A DNA stretch of 17,913 nt, taken from NCBI GenBank assembly GCA_900169235.1, contig FWCC01000384.1, forward strand, positions 1 to 17,913, written 5' to 3'. The position numbers and the translations under genes were made by a program. Position 1 is the first letter of the stretch. Each line of letters begins with the position of its first letter. The stretch is from Zarea fungicola. Lineage: Eukaryota; Ascomycota; Sordariomycetes; Hypocreales; Cordycipitaceae. The notes beneath the pieces were generated by a model. The model saw nothing but the letters and a program-made list of their open reading frames with translations, was not told the origin of the DNA and ran no database searches. Shown in pieces: positions 1 through 8,916 of the stretch.

Positions 1-262
1 CCGACCAAGACACAGAAGTGTGTCAATTTTGACGTATTAGTTTTAAGCGTCTTAGACTACTCTGGACACTTAAAAAGGCTTCTACTCAGGTTGATCATAT
101 AATCCCTAATGAGATTGCGCTATTATTACACCCTCTCCCTCAACAATTCTCGAATTTTGAAATTACATGTATCAACGTATAGTCATTAGTCTACCCAAAA
201 TACTCAATTATTCTCTTTAGTGACGGCTTCAATTCGATTTNNCCCTTCTGCCCCAACACAAT
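1..262. other. Non-coding left edge with two undetermined bases
   Basis: No reading frame or RNA gene is supported here. Bases 241-242 are undetermined (nn). The base composition is mixed and lacks the extreme TA-richness that begins at about 263, so this stretch does not look like part of the degraded transposon beside it. The junction may be the real break point of the transposon or an assembly join. Confidence 0.6.
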
Positions 263-1165
263 AGGTATATAAAGGGTAATAATTTTATTCTTCTAGTAGT
301 AGAGCTTAAATATAGTTAAGTAGTGACTTTTATGGCTATTAAGGATAAGGAGGCAGTATATACTTATATTTTAGTCTTTTATAGATTTATAAAAATATTT
401 AATCTAATCTAGGCTAATTTTATTTATTATCTAGCTATTTAAACTTATATTAATATGCCAATTTACTAGTAGTTATATATCTTTTAACTAAGTTAAGAGA
501 TAATTTTAGCCCTTTACTATAATATATAGCGGCACTATCTAGCCCTAGGAATTAACTGCCTAAATTATAGTAACCTATTCCCTATTACTAGGCTATATTG
601 CTTTTACCTTTCTATATTAATTAGAGCTTATAATAACCATTCTTATTATAATAAAGCTTATTATAAACCTAGTCTTATTAAAGTTATAGATCTTAGACTC
701 CTTAATGCTATATTTTATAATTATATTCTTTAGGAGCATAAACTAACTATAAATAATTATTAGATCTTTACATTTAGCTCTCTAATAGTTATATCTCTAT
801 TAAAAATGCATAGTAAGCTCTAGTTATTGCTATATAAGGTTTCTCACTTAGCGCACGCCGACGTGTCTACCATTGCGCTCTGCAAGCAGTTAGTTCGCTA
901 TATCTTCTATATTAGTATATTAGGGAGGCAGCCCTTATAAATCTAGCTAAAGAATGTATTTTACTATGGCTAATTCCTTTAAATTGGTAAGTTTCTTAGA
1001 ATTAATGGTGTAGTTATGTTGTGATGTTCTTCTATTCCTATGGTCGCGTAAGGTCGTATGGGGCACGTTGTAGATTGACGCAGCTTTTCTATAACTTAAT
1101 TTTCTATTGTCTTAGAGAGCCTATAGGGCAAGGATGATCCTTGCCTCCTTTAAAATATTTTCTAT
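263..1165 (-). pseudogene. Fot1/pogo-type DDE transposase relic, N-terminal about 300 codons
   Basis: One continuous minus-strand phase runs 301 codons with about 25 internal stops and no frameshift. The probable start codon at 1165-1163 is ATA where ATG is expected. Near the N-terminus comes a helix-turn-helix-like stretch that includes LSYRKAASIYNVPHTTLRDH, then a CENP-B/pogo-type second DNA-binding domain (segments LLAERNGRHVGV and RAKCKDLII). The DDE region follows: YNFNKTRF at 688-665 stands where these transposases carry YNFDETGF, and LILNSHKSHY at 349-320 where they carry LILDGHESHH/L. Both catalytic Asp codons (677-679 and 338-340) are now AAT (Asn), a G-to-A change. The frame ends near the usual MPPH motif, so the last two fifths or so of a full-length transposase are missing. 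It cannot encode an active enzyme. Confidence 0.88.
1127..1145. repeat. 19-bp near-perfect palindrome inside the transposon relic
   Basis: GGCAAGGAT and ATCCTTGCC form 9-bp perfect arms around a single base. It lies within the first codons of the transposase relic, so it may be only a coding coincidence. Confidence 0.5.
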
Positions 1166-1223
1166 AAAAGGTTGTTGAATGGTTGAGGTTTAGAGAGAAG
1201 GGATACCCAAAACCAGGCAAAGT

Positions 1224-1253
1224 GGGCGACCCGCTTGTTCGGGCGACCCGCTT
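1224..1253. repeat. Two direct copies of GGGCGACCCGCTT
   Basis: Copies at 1224-1236 and 1241-1253 are separated by GTTC. They sit at the right edge of the AT-rich transposon relic and immediately before a TA, so they probably belong to its terminal or subterminal repeat. They are strikingly GC-rich beside the RIP-affected body and have kept several CpG steps. Confidence 0.7.
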
Positions 1254-1254
1254 A

Positions 1255-3216
1255 TCAACCACGTTACTCCGTAGACTGCCAGGCTACTATTAATAGAGTT
1301 ACTCATTAGTTTGAAACCTCTACCGCCTTGCCATTAAGTTAAAATAGCCCATAGCTCCAGTAGCAGTTCAATAAATGTCAACCAATCCTGAGAATACTCG
1401 TGAGTAACTGGAAACCACAGCTACCGGGTCTATCTAGTTTATTTAGACGCCGCGGTCATACACTGACCCCGGAAGTCATCGTACTCCTTAGTGTCAGAAC
1501 TTGGAGGCTTACGCCTTTTTGCAATAGTAGTTCAGGCATCTTCCGTTCCAGTGTAAGCAATGGAAGCAGCAAGTCGCCGAAATAATTCGCCGAAATTGTA
1601 GATAACAAGCGAACGTAACTCGAGAAACTGGTCACGCTTACGAAAGACCTTACCAAACAAAGATTATAGCGTAATAGACCGATATTAGACAGCACGTGTT
1701 TTATCTTGTTTCATTATTTCCCGTGGATACACAGTAGCTACAAAGCCCATCGTGTTTGCCTCTTTCCAGGGGTTTCCGCAGGCTTCGTTTATTTTCAAAA
1801 GTAAGCACCGGTGCTGGGAAATCAAATCAGAAAACATTATAATTCTCTCAAGTTTATTTGCTCCCTATGTCAGTAGAAGATAGCATTTCTAAGAATAGAA
1901 GAGCAAGGCTTTTGTTAACTGCTCACTTTCCAAGTGGGACCAAAGCTTATACACTTCTATTTAGAACTGTATTATAAATCAAGAAAAAAGATGTAAAAGA
2001 GTCGAGATTTTTTAAATGACTAGGGGTTCCCAGGCTGGTTGTCTCCTTCTGAAGAGAACTCGGTTCATAAGTGGGACGGAGGGAGCCTGCACTTTTTGTT
2101 GACACACCGCCCAGCGCCCGACTCCAGCGGTTTAAATCCTAGTGGGAGGCATTGGTTTTCTAAACTTGTACCTGGATAATCTACCTCTGAAGTGTGGTAT
2201 AATCAGGAGAAACACGAAAGGCTTACTTTTGGTGAGACGGGGCTCCTTAAGAAGTTCTTGCTCAGACGACATGTAACGGTTTCAGTCGCAAACAGAGTTA
2301 GGTTCCATCAACTCCTTCGACAGGAAATGGGGAATGTAGCATTGTCTTTGTGGAAGGAAAGTGCTGTATTACAAGATCCTAGTGCAGGTTCCGAATATTA
2401 CTAGAGACTACCAGAATGTCTCGCAGCGATGCTGGCCCGGAGTCTCTCTATGGCTTGCAGAGTATGGAAGAATATTTGGTACCTTTATTCAAGACCTTGC
2501 TGTAGATACCATGAGCCTTCTCGAAAACCTGTACTGTAGTCCGTGTGAAACCATGGTGAAGAAAATATTGCTAAAATAGAGAAAATTATAAGACAATCAC
2601 TTGACCAAGTACCTAGCCAAGATAGTGTCGATGATGTGAGGACGTCCTTTAATTGTTCTCTTGCCTTAGTCTCTGGGGACCAGCTCGCCTAGGGCGCAAA
2701 TGTTGGGCTCGCTTCTCCAGTCTTAACCGGCTTCCTAGACAAATCCCCATTGCTGGGGTGAAGAGAGTTCAATTTCCAAAAGCAGAAATGAAGATATTTG
2801 CAATTGGTTTCATGACAGACGAACCTGCGTGTAGGGTCATGGTTGACATAGGTAGGAGCTTGGTCCTTGCGCCCGCCAGTGAAGATATAGAAGGGTTTAT
2901 CAAGTAGGATGTAGTGGCTGCGGTGCAAGAAGAATATGAAATTATCATAACTGCATTATTTCAGGGATAAATACAGCGCTTCAATAGTCTAACCGTAGAT
3001 TTTTTGGTATGCAGCAGGCTTTCCAAATCGGTTTGCTTGCAAATCAAACTCGTGAGAACCAACTAGATCTAAAGAATTTCGGCGTTCAACTTCCGAGCAC
3101 CGGCTCAAAACTGCCTCGAACTCCACGTAAAAATTGCCGGTGGCCCGCTTTCCATAGTTTCATGCTTACTTGACCCGGATATCGGGAGTCGAAGGCGAGT
3201 CATGGCAGCGACGGAT
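1255..3216. other. Gene-poor region without a supportable gene
   Basis: Only short frames without good ATG starts occur (several begin at GTG or TTG, which do not count here). The segment 2192-3100 holds frames with a somewhat protein-like look that would need frame changes to join, for example around 2400-2500 and 2770-2900, but none matches a family I recognise. They may be remnants of a decayed gene. No RNA gene was recognised. Confidence 0.5.
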
Positions 3217-3276
3217 CATTATTACCGCGGATAAACCATTATTACCGCGGATAAACCATTATTACCGCGGATAGAC
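3217..3276. repeat. 20-bp tandem repeat, three copies
   Basis: The unit CATTATTACCGCGGATAAAC is repeated at 3217-3236, 3237-3256 and 3257-3276. The third copy differs at one base (ATAGAC instead of ATAAAC). Each unit contains the SacII palindrome CCGCGG. It runs directly into a second, different tandem repeat beginning with the same CATTA. Confidence 0.95.
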
Positions 3277-3322
3277 CATTATGACTCGTTATTTGTACTC
3301 ATTATGACTAGTTATTTGTACT
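3277..3322. repeat. 23-bp tandem repeat, two copies
   Basis: The unit at 3277-3299 (CATTATGACTCGTTATTTGT plus ACT) is repeated at 3300-3322 with one mismatch (CTCG versus CTAG). It abuts the 20-bp repeat without a gap, making a 106-bp compound array. Confidence 0.93.
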
Positions 3323-5600
3323 ATTGAAGAGCCGCAAGTGGACAGTTACCAGTTCTTGCCGCTGCAAACAATCGTTAGTGTCCATGAAGGCGGCAAAACT
3401 ATTTCACATCAACTTGCTGGAGAAAGACCCAGGGTCTGTATTGAACAAGATCATATAAGTAACCAGAATGACAAATGCGCTCTCTTGACAATGAAGACTT
3501 GTCGTTGTTGGTCATTGCCAACGACTCTCATCGGCAGACTATTACTTCGCTTGTAATAGAGCAAATTACGTCACAGATGGCCATGAATCGTGCACAAATT
3601 TACTTTTTTTTAGCACCTGCGACAAACACGTGTAGTCTACTGACCTAAAACATCCATCGGGTTAGCGGATTAGAAATGTATTATGACCACTCTTGTCTCA
3701 GACCATAAGGCACAACAACAGCGTTGGAAATGTTGACCTGGACAGTGTGTATCAACTGCTTAAGCTATACTACATAACTGGCGCTTTATCCAGTCTCCAT
3801 CGCTTGCCGCTGTGCCAAAGTAAGTCGTTTTTTTTGCCCAACGCTCCCATCGACCAAGTTTTGACAGCCAGGTTCTACGACACGTTGTCGAATCATCCCG
3901 TCAGCTCCCTCTTAATGGTGGAGAACGGAATATCCCGACAATTGAGGCGTTGCCGCGGAAAAACGGCTCCCAGAGATTAAAATGGACCTAGAGCTCAGAA
4001 CATACCCCGATTGAGGTTGCTATTTCCAGGCGTTGACATCCTTACGAGCTTCAAAAAAAGCTCTCGGTCGAGCATAGGGAGACTGAGACGAGTATACAGT
4101 CCAATGAAGTGGTTCTGGAAGTATTTTCGACATGGAAAGTCAACCCTGATGCCAACAGTAAACAAACGCTTCTCTGTGACTATATGCTAGACATGCGTCT
4201 ATGGAGATCCTGTTTGACTACGGCGACTTGCTTTGATATCTTACATGTAAGTTTTATTAAGCGTAGAGCTCGTGATATCGAACTAATAATTGCATTAATC
4301 CATAGAGATCTAAACTATCTAGACTGGCTATGGACTTCAAACTTTTTAATGTATTCTTTTAAATGGATGGATACCTACTCTCAGCTCTACTTCGGGTGCC
4401 ATCGCTGGAAACTTTCGCACGGTTTCAATTGGCGTCCTATGCTTGTTGACGGCAAAGAAAGACATGACACAACGAAGTGCGGCACAGAGGATAATCAACG
4501 ATACAAGCAATCCTAATACCTACAGCTATCCACAAGAATCCCAGAGCGGTGCGGATGGTTTGGTTAGCGGCCAGGGCCAAAGAGCCTGATCATGATGGCG
4601 GCGCTAGGGAATTGTAGACCAGCCGACAAACGACTCGAGATTTCCACAAGGAGTTGCTACGGCGCATCTCAGAGGTCAATAAAGCGTACTAACAAGCTCT
4701 TGACTCATTCTATGAACAGCCGTAGCCTCAAGTTACGTTACCTCACAGCCTTGCGCGGCACAGTGGAGCCTTGATGCATTGTGCTGCAATTCGGCGCCGT
4801 GGCTAGACTGGTGTTCGGCAAGTCGGCTCGCATATGACGAATAAATAGCTGCATCTCAACAGGGAGTGAGCGTTTATTGGCCAGATGGCAGTGGCACTTC
4901 AGCGCTTCGGTATTCCTTGCCATGGATTGCCGGTCAAGGTGCGTCTGTGTTTATCAAGGTGAACTAGGAACCCATAGCTTCCGACAGGATGCGTTAGGCT
5001 GGCATACTACGCAGAGACTTGCTTGTAATAGCGGTTGTCCTATTAAGGTCCGACGGCAAGCACATTGAAATGGCGCACAACGTTGCAAAAGTCTTGCTCC
5101 TTTGGAAGGAAATCAAATGTTCTCCGACAAATACTCTTTATTATCGAATAAACGCAGGTAGAAACTGTCCAAACGGCTAGGATTCCGGCCAGGCTCAACC
5201 GCTCAAAATAATTCGTAACGAGACCCGTGTCTGATTAACGGAAGAAGTAGTTAAAATTATCCAGAGTATTGGCATTCAGTTTCCTTTCTGTATTCAGGAG
5301 ACGGCAACTTTCCATTTCTGAAGCTACTCATTTATTGCAAGGACAATTAGAGGTGTTGCAGTGTTGTTTACTACATGCGAAGTGACCACATTGGCGCCGT
5401 GAGGGGTTGGTATATGCAACGTGCAGCCAGCTTATGCAATGGGCATTTAATTTGTTTACTTGATCACTTGATAGCGTATACAGCTTGTGGTTATCCGTGG
5501 GATCAGTAGCTCGTGCATGCCGATGCGACACCCAGCCTGACTTGTTGTAGGATGCGAGCATGCTCGTATGTGCCCGCTGATCCAGTTTTCGTTCATGGAA
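3323..5600. other. Gene-poor region with unidentified gene-like scraps
   Basis: No complete gene is supported. Frames near 3750-3975 (plus) and 4346-4589 (minus) look somewhat protein-like but lack starts, are interrupted and match no family I can name. A 135-codon plus-strand frame at 4109-4516 opens with GTG, its first ATG is at 4184, and it crosses a locally AT-rich stretch, so I do not call it. No tRNA or other RNA gene was recognised. Confidence 0.45.
4346..4589 (-). pseudogene. Possible frameshifted remnant of a membrane-protein gene
   Basis: On the minus strand, one phase gives a segment ending in the hydrophobic TALGFLWIAVGI (to about 4520). A second phase from 4513 continues as GLLVSLIILCAALR and then a polar stretch with NKHRTPIETVRKFP, ending in a stop at 4346. 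Joined by one frame change they make a plausible transmembrane helix with a charged flank. An in-frame TGA at 4592-4590 closes the upstream side. I do not recognise a family. Chance is a real alternative. Confidence 0.22.
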
Positions 5601-5607
5601 TATAAAA
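5601..5607 (+). promoter_or_regulatory. Candidate TATA box of the cysteine-rich protein gene
   Basis: TATAAAA lies about 190 bp upstream of the ATG at 5793. No other ATG occurs between them on the plus strand, consistent with a leader that delivers ribosomes to 5793. The spacing is somewhat long. Confidence 0.35.
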
Positions 5608-5700
5608 TCATAGGCATTTCTTCGTTCTTTTGTGTACAATCATCGTCCAGGAATAACCTCTACCTTCTCAACAAATAGTCAACTTTCAAAGTCAGGAGGA

Positions 5701-5712
5701 CTACCGCGGTAG
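5701..5712. promoter_or_regulatory. Palindrome CTACCGCGGTAG upstream of the secreted-protein gene
   Basis: A perfect 12-bp palindrome lies 80 bp before the ATG of the cysteine-rich protein. Its core TACCGCGG also occurs in each unit of the tandem repeat at 3217-3276. A role as a protein-binding site is only a guess. Confidence 0.3.
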
Positions 5713-5792
5713 AAACGGAGCATTGTGCTGACATTCTCACTAGAACAAGATCTTCTACCCAGGACTTCAAACACAAGGAAATTTACTACACG

Positions 5793-5990
5793 ATGAAAGC
5801 AAACGCAGTTTTTCTCTGCATTGGCCTGCTGTGTGAGGCGGTTTTGGGTGGAATCACTTGCAGTGGCAATGTCAACCCACAGGGTTGTGCGAATTGCTGT
5901 AAATGCTCCGGCTCTCGTGTAGCATGTGTGGCAAAGTGGCCATGCTCAGCGTTATCAGCTGAACTTTGTGAAGGCAGCTGCCATTGTTAG
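5793..5990 (+). CDS. Small secreted cysteine-rich protein, unknown family
   Basis: A 65-residue protein with no intron. Residues 1-19 (Lys at position 2, hydrophobic core VFLCIGLLC, small residues before a likely cut after Gly19) look like a signal peptide. The predicted mature part of about 46 residues has ten cysteines: 23, 32, 35, 36, 38, 45, 51, 59, 63 and 65, spaced C-x8-C-x2-CC-x-C-x6-C-x5-C-x7-C-x3-C-x-C, which would allow five disulfides. The ATG has A at -3, and no earlier ATG occurs in the roughly 190-bp leader. The spacing does not fit hydrophobins (too short, wrong CC pairs) or an eight-cysteine CFEM domain. Such proteins in fungi are often effectors, antimicrobial peptides or wall proteins, but no function is shown here. 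It converges with the transporter gene at 6450. The cysteine density and signal peptide argue for a real gene. Confidence 0.7.
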   Translation: MKANAVFLCIGLLCEAVLGGITCSGNVNPQGCANCCKCSGSRVACVAKWPCSALSAELCEGSCHC

Positions 5991-6449
5991 AGACTAGTGC
6001 TTATTTAGCCAGACGTGCGTCTTGCCAGAATACCGTGCAGGGCTGCCCTGACGTCCTCGCAAAACTTTGACCTTGCTGTACTTGTGTTTAGTACTTGTTT
6101 AACAGACTCGTTGATGGCACAGGACATCTTTGAAACGAGTCATCTGTAGCTATCTCACGTTTTATATTGCATTCGTGCGCTTTCTTTTGGTGTGCGATGT
6201 TTGGCCCCAGAGCTATCCAATTGCTAGAGTCTGTATAGCTACGATCATGAGTATGATTCGAAACAGTTTTAAGTTAGAGAATAGAGTCTAAAGTTTGCTG
6301 GCTTCACAATGCGACAAGTTGATTTCCACAGGGTAAAGAGGCAAGGGCTTTCTTTCTAGGCTAAAGACCAGTCATGGCCATGTCCTGATCAGAATATTGC
6401 GAACATCAATCTGACTAAACAAATGGCTTTAATTGCTCGCAGGGCATTG
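5991..6449. other. Convergent intergenic region
   Basis: The 459 bp between the stops of the secreted-protein gene (plus) and the transporter gene (minus) must hold both 3' ends. No frame, repeat or RNA gene stands out. Confidence 0.7.
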
Positions 6450-8149
6450 TTAATTCTCACTGGTAACCACACGTCTCTTGGTAGTTGATACCTTTCTGGG
6501 ATTAGGGCTGTCGAAAATCTCCTGCATCTCCTCCAAGGTGAATCCTTTTGTCTCCACACTGTAAAAGTACGATATCACCAGCTCCACGAGGTTCCAGACG
6601 GCGAAAATAATGTACGTCTTGTAGCCAATTTTTACCATGGCAACAGGCGTAGCGAATTGGTTGATAAGGGCGACTGCACTAACCGCCAAGTTTTGGAAAG
6701 CAACACCCTTAGCACGCTGCTCGTAAGCAAATACCTGTAGGTTTCCACGGAGTTAAAAATCAGAACAATATAAAGAGAGTAGAAAAAAGTAAAATCACTT
6801 ACCTCGGTGGCATAGACACCCTGAAGCGGAGTGATGCCGATGCAGTAAACAAAAGCAAAGATGAAGTAAAACGCAATAGCTGCGTCAGCGGCACGCACAT
6901 TATGGCCAGTGCCATCAGCCGGTGTGAATGCTGTACTAGCAGCCATACCAACCCACGAGAGAGCCATAAATAGCAGTGTTGGGAGTAGCAGCTTTCGCCT
7001 ACCAAGGTAATCACTAACAGGAGACCCGATAAAGGAAGCGCAAGTGCTCATGAAGTTTTGGTAGACATTATACTTGAGAACCAAAATAGGGTCGACAATG
7101 CCTGCAGTGGCAAAGAACCCACCGACAAAGTAAGAGATGCCGCCGTTAGATAATGCACCCCATGCACCGATAATGACGCTGTTTCCGAGACGCCATCGGC
7201 GAGCATGTGTGGTGAACAAGGCGCGGTAGTCCCACCACTTCTCCTTGCCCTCAACTTCAAGCTGCTCTTCGAATTCGGCAAGCTGTAATCTGACCCATGG
7301 GTTCTCCGCGTCTCCTTCACCATGATACTTTGCCATGAATGCGACAGCACCCTCTCGTTTTCCATGGGTATAAAGCCATCGCGGGGACTCAGGCAAGAGG
7401 TATACCGAGACGCAGGCAATGCCTGGACAGGCGATCTGCACCCAAGTCGGTGCAGTCCAAGTGTTGTTGCCTGCTAGATTGGCAGTTCCCAGGGTGACAC
7501 CAGCGGCGAGAAGGCCGCCAAAGTTGAGCATGGAGCTCTGGCCACCAGCGAGAGCTCCGCGGTAGGCAGGGTGGGCAATCTCGACGGTATATGTGGTGGC
7601 CGCTGCTTGGGCTACCGTGGAGCCGAATCCTATGAGGAAGCGACCGACGAGGTACTGTGCGAGAGAGCCAGTCCTGTCAGATGTACCCTGAATGAGAGTG
7701 CCAACGACCGAGAGAAGGCATCCGATCCACATGCCAGAGCGACGACCAAACTTGTCGCTAAATAAACTGATGAAAGGGAGAGCGATGAGGCCGCCGATTT
7801 GATATATGGCTGTAATATAACCGGATTCGAAGCCATCAACATTGGCCCCAAATAGCTTTTTGAACGAGTCGAGAACTAAGAGGCCTGCAACTAGAGAGCT
7901 ATCGTAACCGTTCATAGTACCGCAGAGGTACGGAGCGATGCACATCAAGTAAATAAAGAGGTTGCCCCTAGAAAACGGTCGCGGTGGCGCGGCCTCCAGC
8001 GCTTGTGCCACTCGCTCAGACCCCTGTATAAGCTTGACATGTTTGTCGGCCGTGCCGTCTTCAGCGCGGTCAAGCGCCTCAGAGTTCATGGTGTCAACCT
8101 GTTCAATTGGTGCTTTTTCGGCCATTGCAGCCGTCTTTTCGTCGACCAT
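6450..8149 (-). CDS. MFS sugar-porter-family transporter, 543 aa, one intron
   Basis: Exons are 8149-6803 (449 codons) and 6734-6450 (94 codons plus stop). A membrane carrier of the sugar-porter MFS family, likely moving a hexose, disaccharide or polyol with protons across the plasma membrane; the substrate is not readable. Visible family signatures: GYDSSLVAGL in helix 1 (81-90), SDKFGRRSG (131-139), VGR (168-170), E190 with R197-G198, PESPRW (253-258), a second GRR (383-385) and VETKG (509-513) in place of the usual PETKG. A hydrophilic N-terminus of about 58 residues precedes helix 1. Helix 7 reads GALSNGGISYF, without the Gln-rich QQ/QWSG start common in this family. The ATG at 8149 has A at -3 and G at +4; the frame extends upstream only to a TTG. 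Length is typical. The architecture resembles fungal lactose permease/STL1-like carriers. It converges with the cysteine-rich gene. Confidence 0.95.
6735..6802 (-). other. Intron of the MFS transporter gene (68 bp)
   Basis: It begins GTAAGT and ends CCTACAG, with a branch-like TTTAACT about 20 bp before the end. Removal joins ...GVYATE to VFAYEQRAKG in phase 0, restoring the conserved sugar-porter segment before helix 11. Reading through it gives unrelated sequence and a stop. Confidence 0.95.
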
Positions 8150-8265
8150 GATGACTGCTGGCAGATTTATAAAGCGAGCGTAGTACTGACTCAGACAATG
8201 CAAAAATTACACGAGTTTGAGAAAATCACAAAGCACAGTGCCTCGTTTGATCCGGCGCTCTAGAG

Positions 8266-8272
8266 CTTATAT
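8266..8272 (-). promoter_or_regulatory. Candidate TATA box of the MFS transporter gene
   Basis: CATATAAG on the minus strand lies about 117 bp upstream of the ATG at 8149, a spacing much like that of the other TATA-like sites in this window. Confidence 0.4.
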
Positions 8273-8316
8273 GCAGAGAAGGGGACAAGTCTATGTACTT
8301 TCTTTCAGCTCCACCT

Positions 8317-8916
8317 TCATGCCAAACCCGCTACATAGGAAATGTCAAGGTTACAGAATGGAGGTGGCCTACTAGAGAAAAGTTCCAATGGAGTGTGACA
8401 TTGAGGACAGCCACGTTCATGAGCAGGATGCAGCGCTCGACATGCAGTGGCGGAAACGATGGGAAATGAGTTGGAAGCACTCTGGATAAACGGCAACTTG
8501 CATAAGCCACAAGCGATATTCTGCGTGATATGATAGGCTGTTAGCTTGCGCGGCAAGGCTGAAGCGGCATCGTCCATGTCTAGGGCAGATACTAGCTTGC
8601 CGACTTTTACGAAGTCTTGCTGCACACATTGGAGCTGGCAGTTTCAGACCCGCAATAGATGCTACATCGCTTTGGTTACGGCTGGTTCGATTGTAGGGCT
8701 CTGATTCTCCGCCTGAGTTGATCGGTGGAATAATTCTTCCAAATCGACGCCCAGTCGACGGGCGTGGCGGCGCCGCGGGCGGCCACCTAGAAACGCACCC
8801 CGATCGATAGCTCTCCGCGACTCGCCAAGGAAATCTGTGGCGTTTATTATCGTGATCTGGGAGCGGAAGCCAAGACAGTGGAGTGTAACAGCTGAAGCCA
8901 AAATTCGTTCCTCAAT
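8317..8916 (-). pseudogene. Possible nonsense-broken gene, 200-codon minus-strand frame
   Basis: A single phase runs from 8916 to a final TGA at 8319-8317, interrupted by only two stops 18 bases apart: TAG at 8664-8662 and TGA at 8646-8644. The upstream part holds a basic run (GGRPRRRHARRLGVDLEEL). The downstream part holds PRKLTAYHITQNIACGLCKL and a Cys/His-containing stretch near ERGCPQCHTP. Amino-acid make-up is protein-like on both sides of the stops. No ATG opens the frame convincingly and I do not recognise a family. It could be a decayed regulator-type gene, an exon pair around a small unrecognised intron, or chance in a locally GC-rich stretch. Confidence 0.3.

Larger units (their letters stand above)
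263..1254 (-). mobile_element. Truncated, RIP-degraded Fot1/pogo-like DNA transposon
   Basis: The element is read on the minus strand. Its right side (the 5' side of the transposase) has two direct copies of a GC-rich 13-mer, GGGCGACCCGCTT, at 1224-1236 and 1241-1253, abutting a TA at 1253-1254, the target dinucleotide of Tc1/mariner/pogo elements. This looks like a terminal-repeat region, although the partner terminus is not in the window. The transposase relic follows, and homology stops abruptly at about 263, so the C-terminal part and the other end are lost. Extreme TA-richness and G-to-A/C-to-T changes without any frameshift are the mark of RIP. The family call rests on recalled transposase motifs; the exact terminus is inferred. 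Confidence 0.85.

Noticed and set aside
2085..2160. GGTTTAAATCC resembling a tRNA T-loop
   Set aside because: No matching acceptor, D or anticodon stems could be folded around it.
4100..4170. HGKSTLM in one plus-strand frame, recalling the Walker A loop of fungal NACHT proteins
   Set aside because: The loop is two residues short of GxxGxGKST, the frame is closed soon after, and no other NACHT motif follows.
4109..4516. Plus-strand 135-codon frame
   Set aside because: Starts with GTG (first ATG at 4184), no recognisable domain, and crosses a locally AT-rich patch with a splice-donor-like GTAAGT; not supportable as a gene.
5328..5639. Minus-strand 103-codon frame with a cysteine-rich C-terminus beside the secreted-protein gene
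   Set aside because: It opens with TTG, has no in-frame ATG near the start and no signal peptide, and covers the promoter of the plus-strand gene.
5793..5990. Hydrophobin
   Set aside because: Too short and the cysteine spacing lacks the two CC pairs of hydrophobins.
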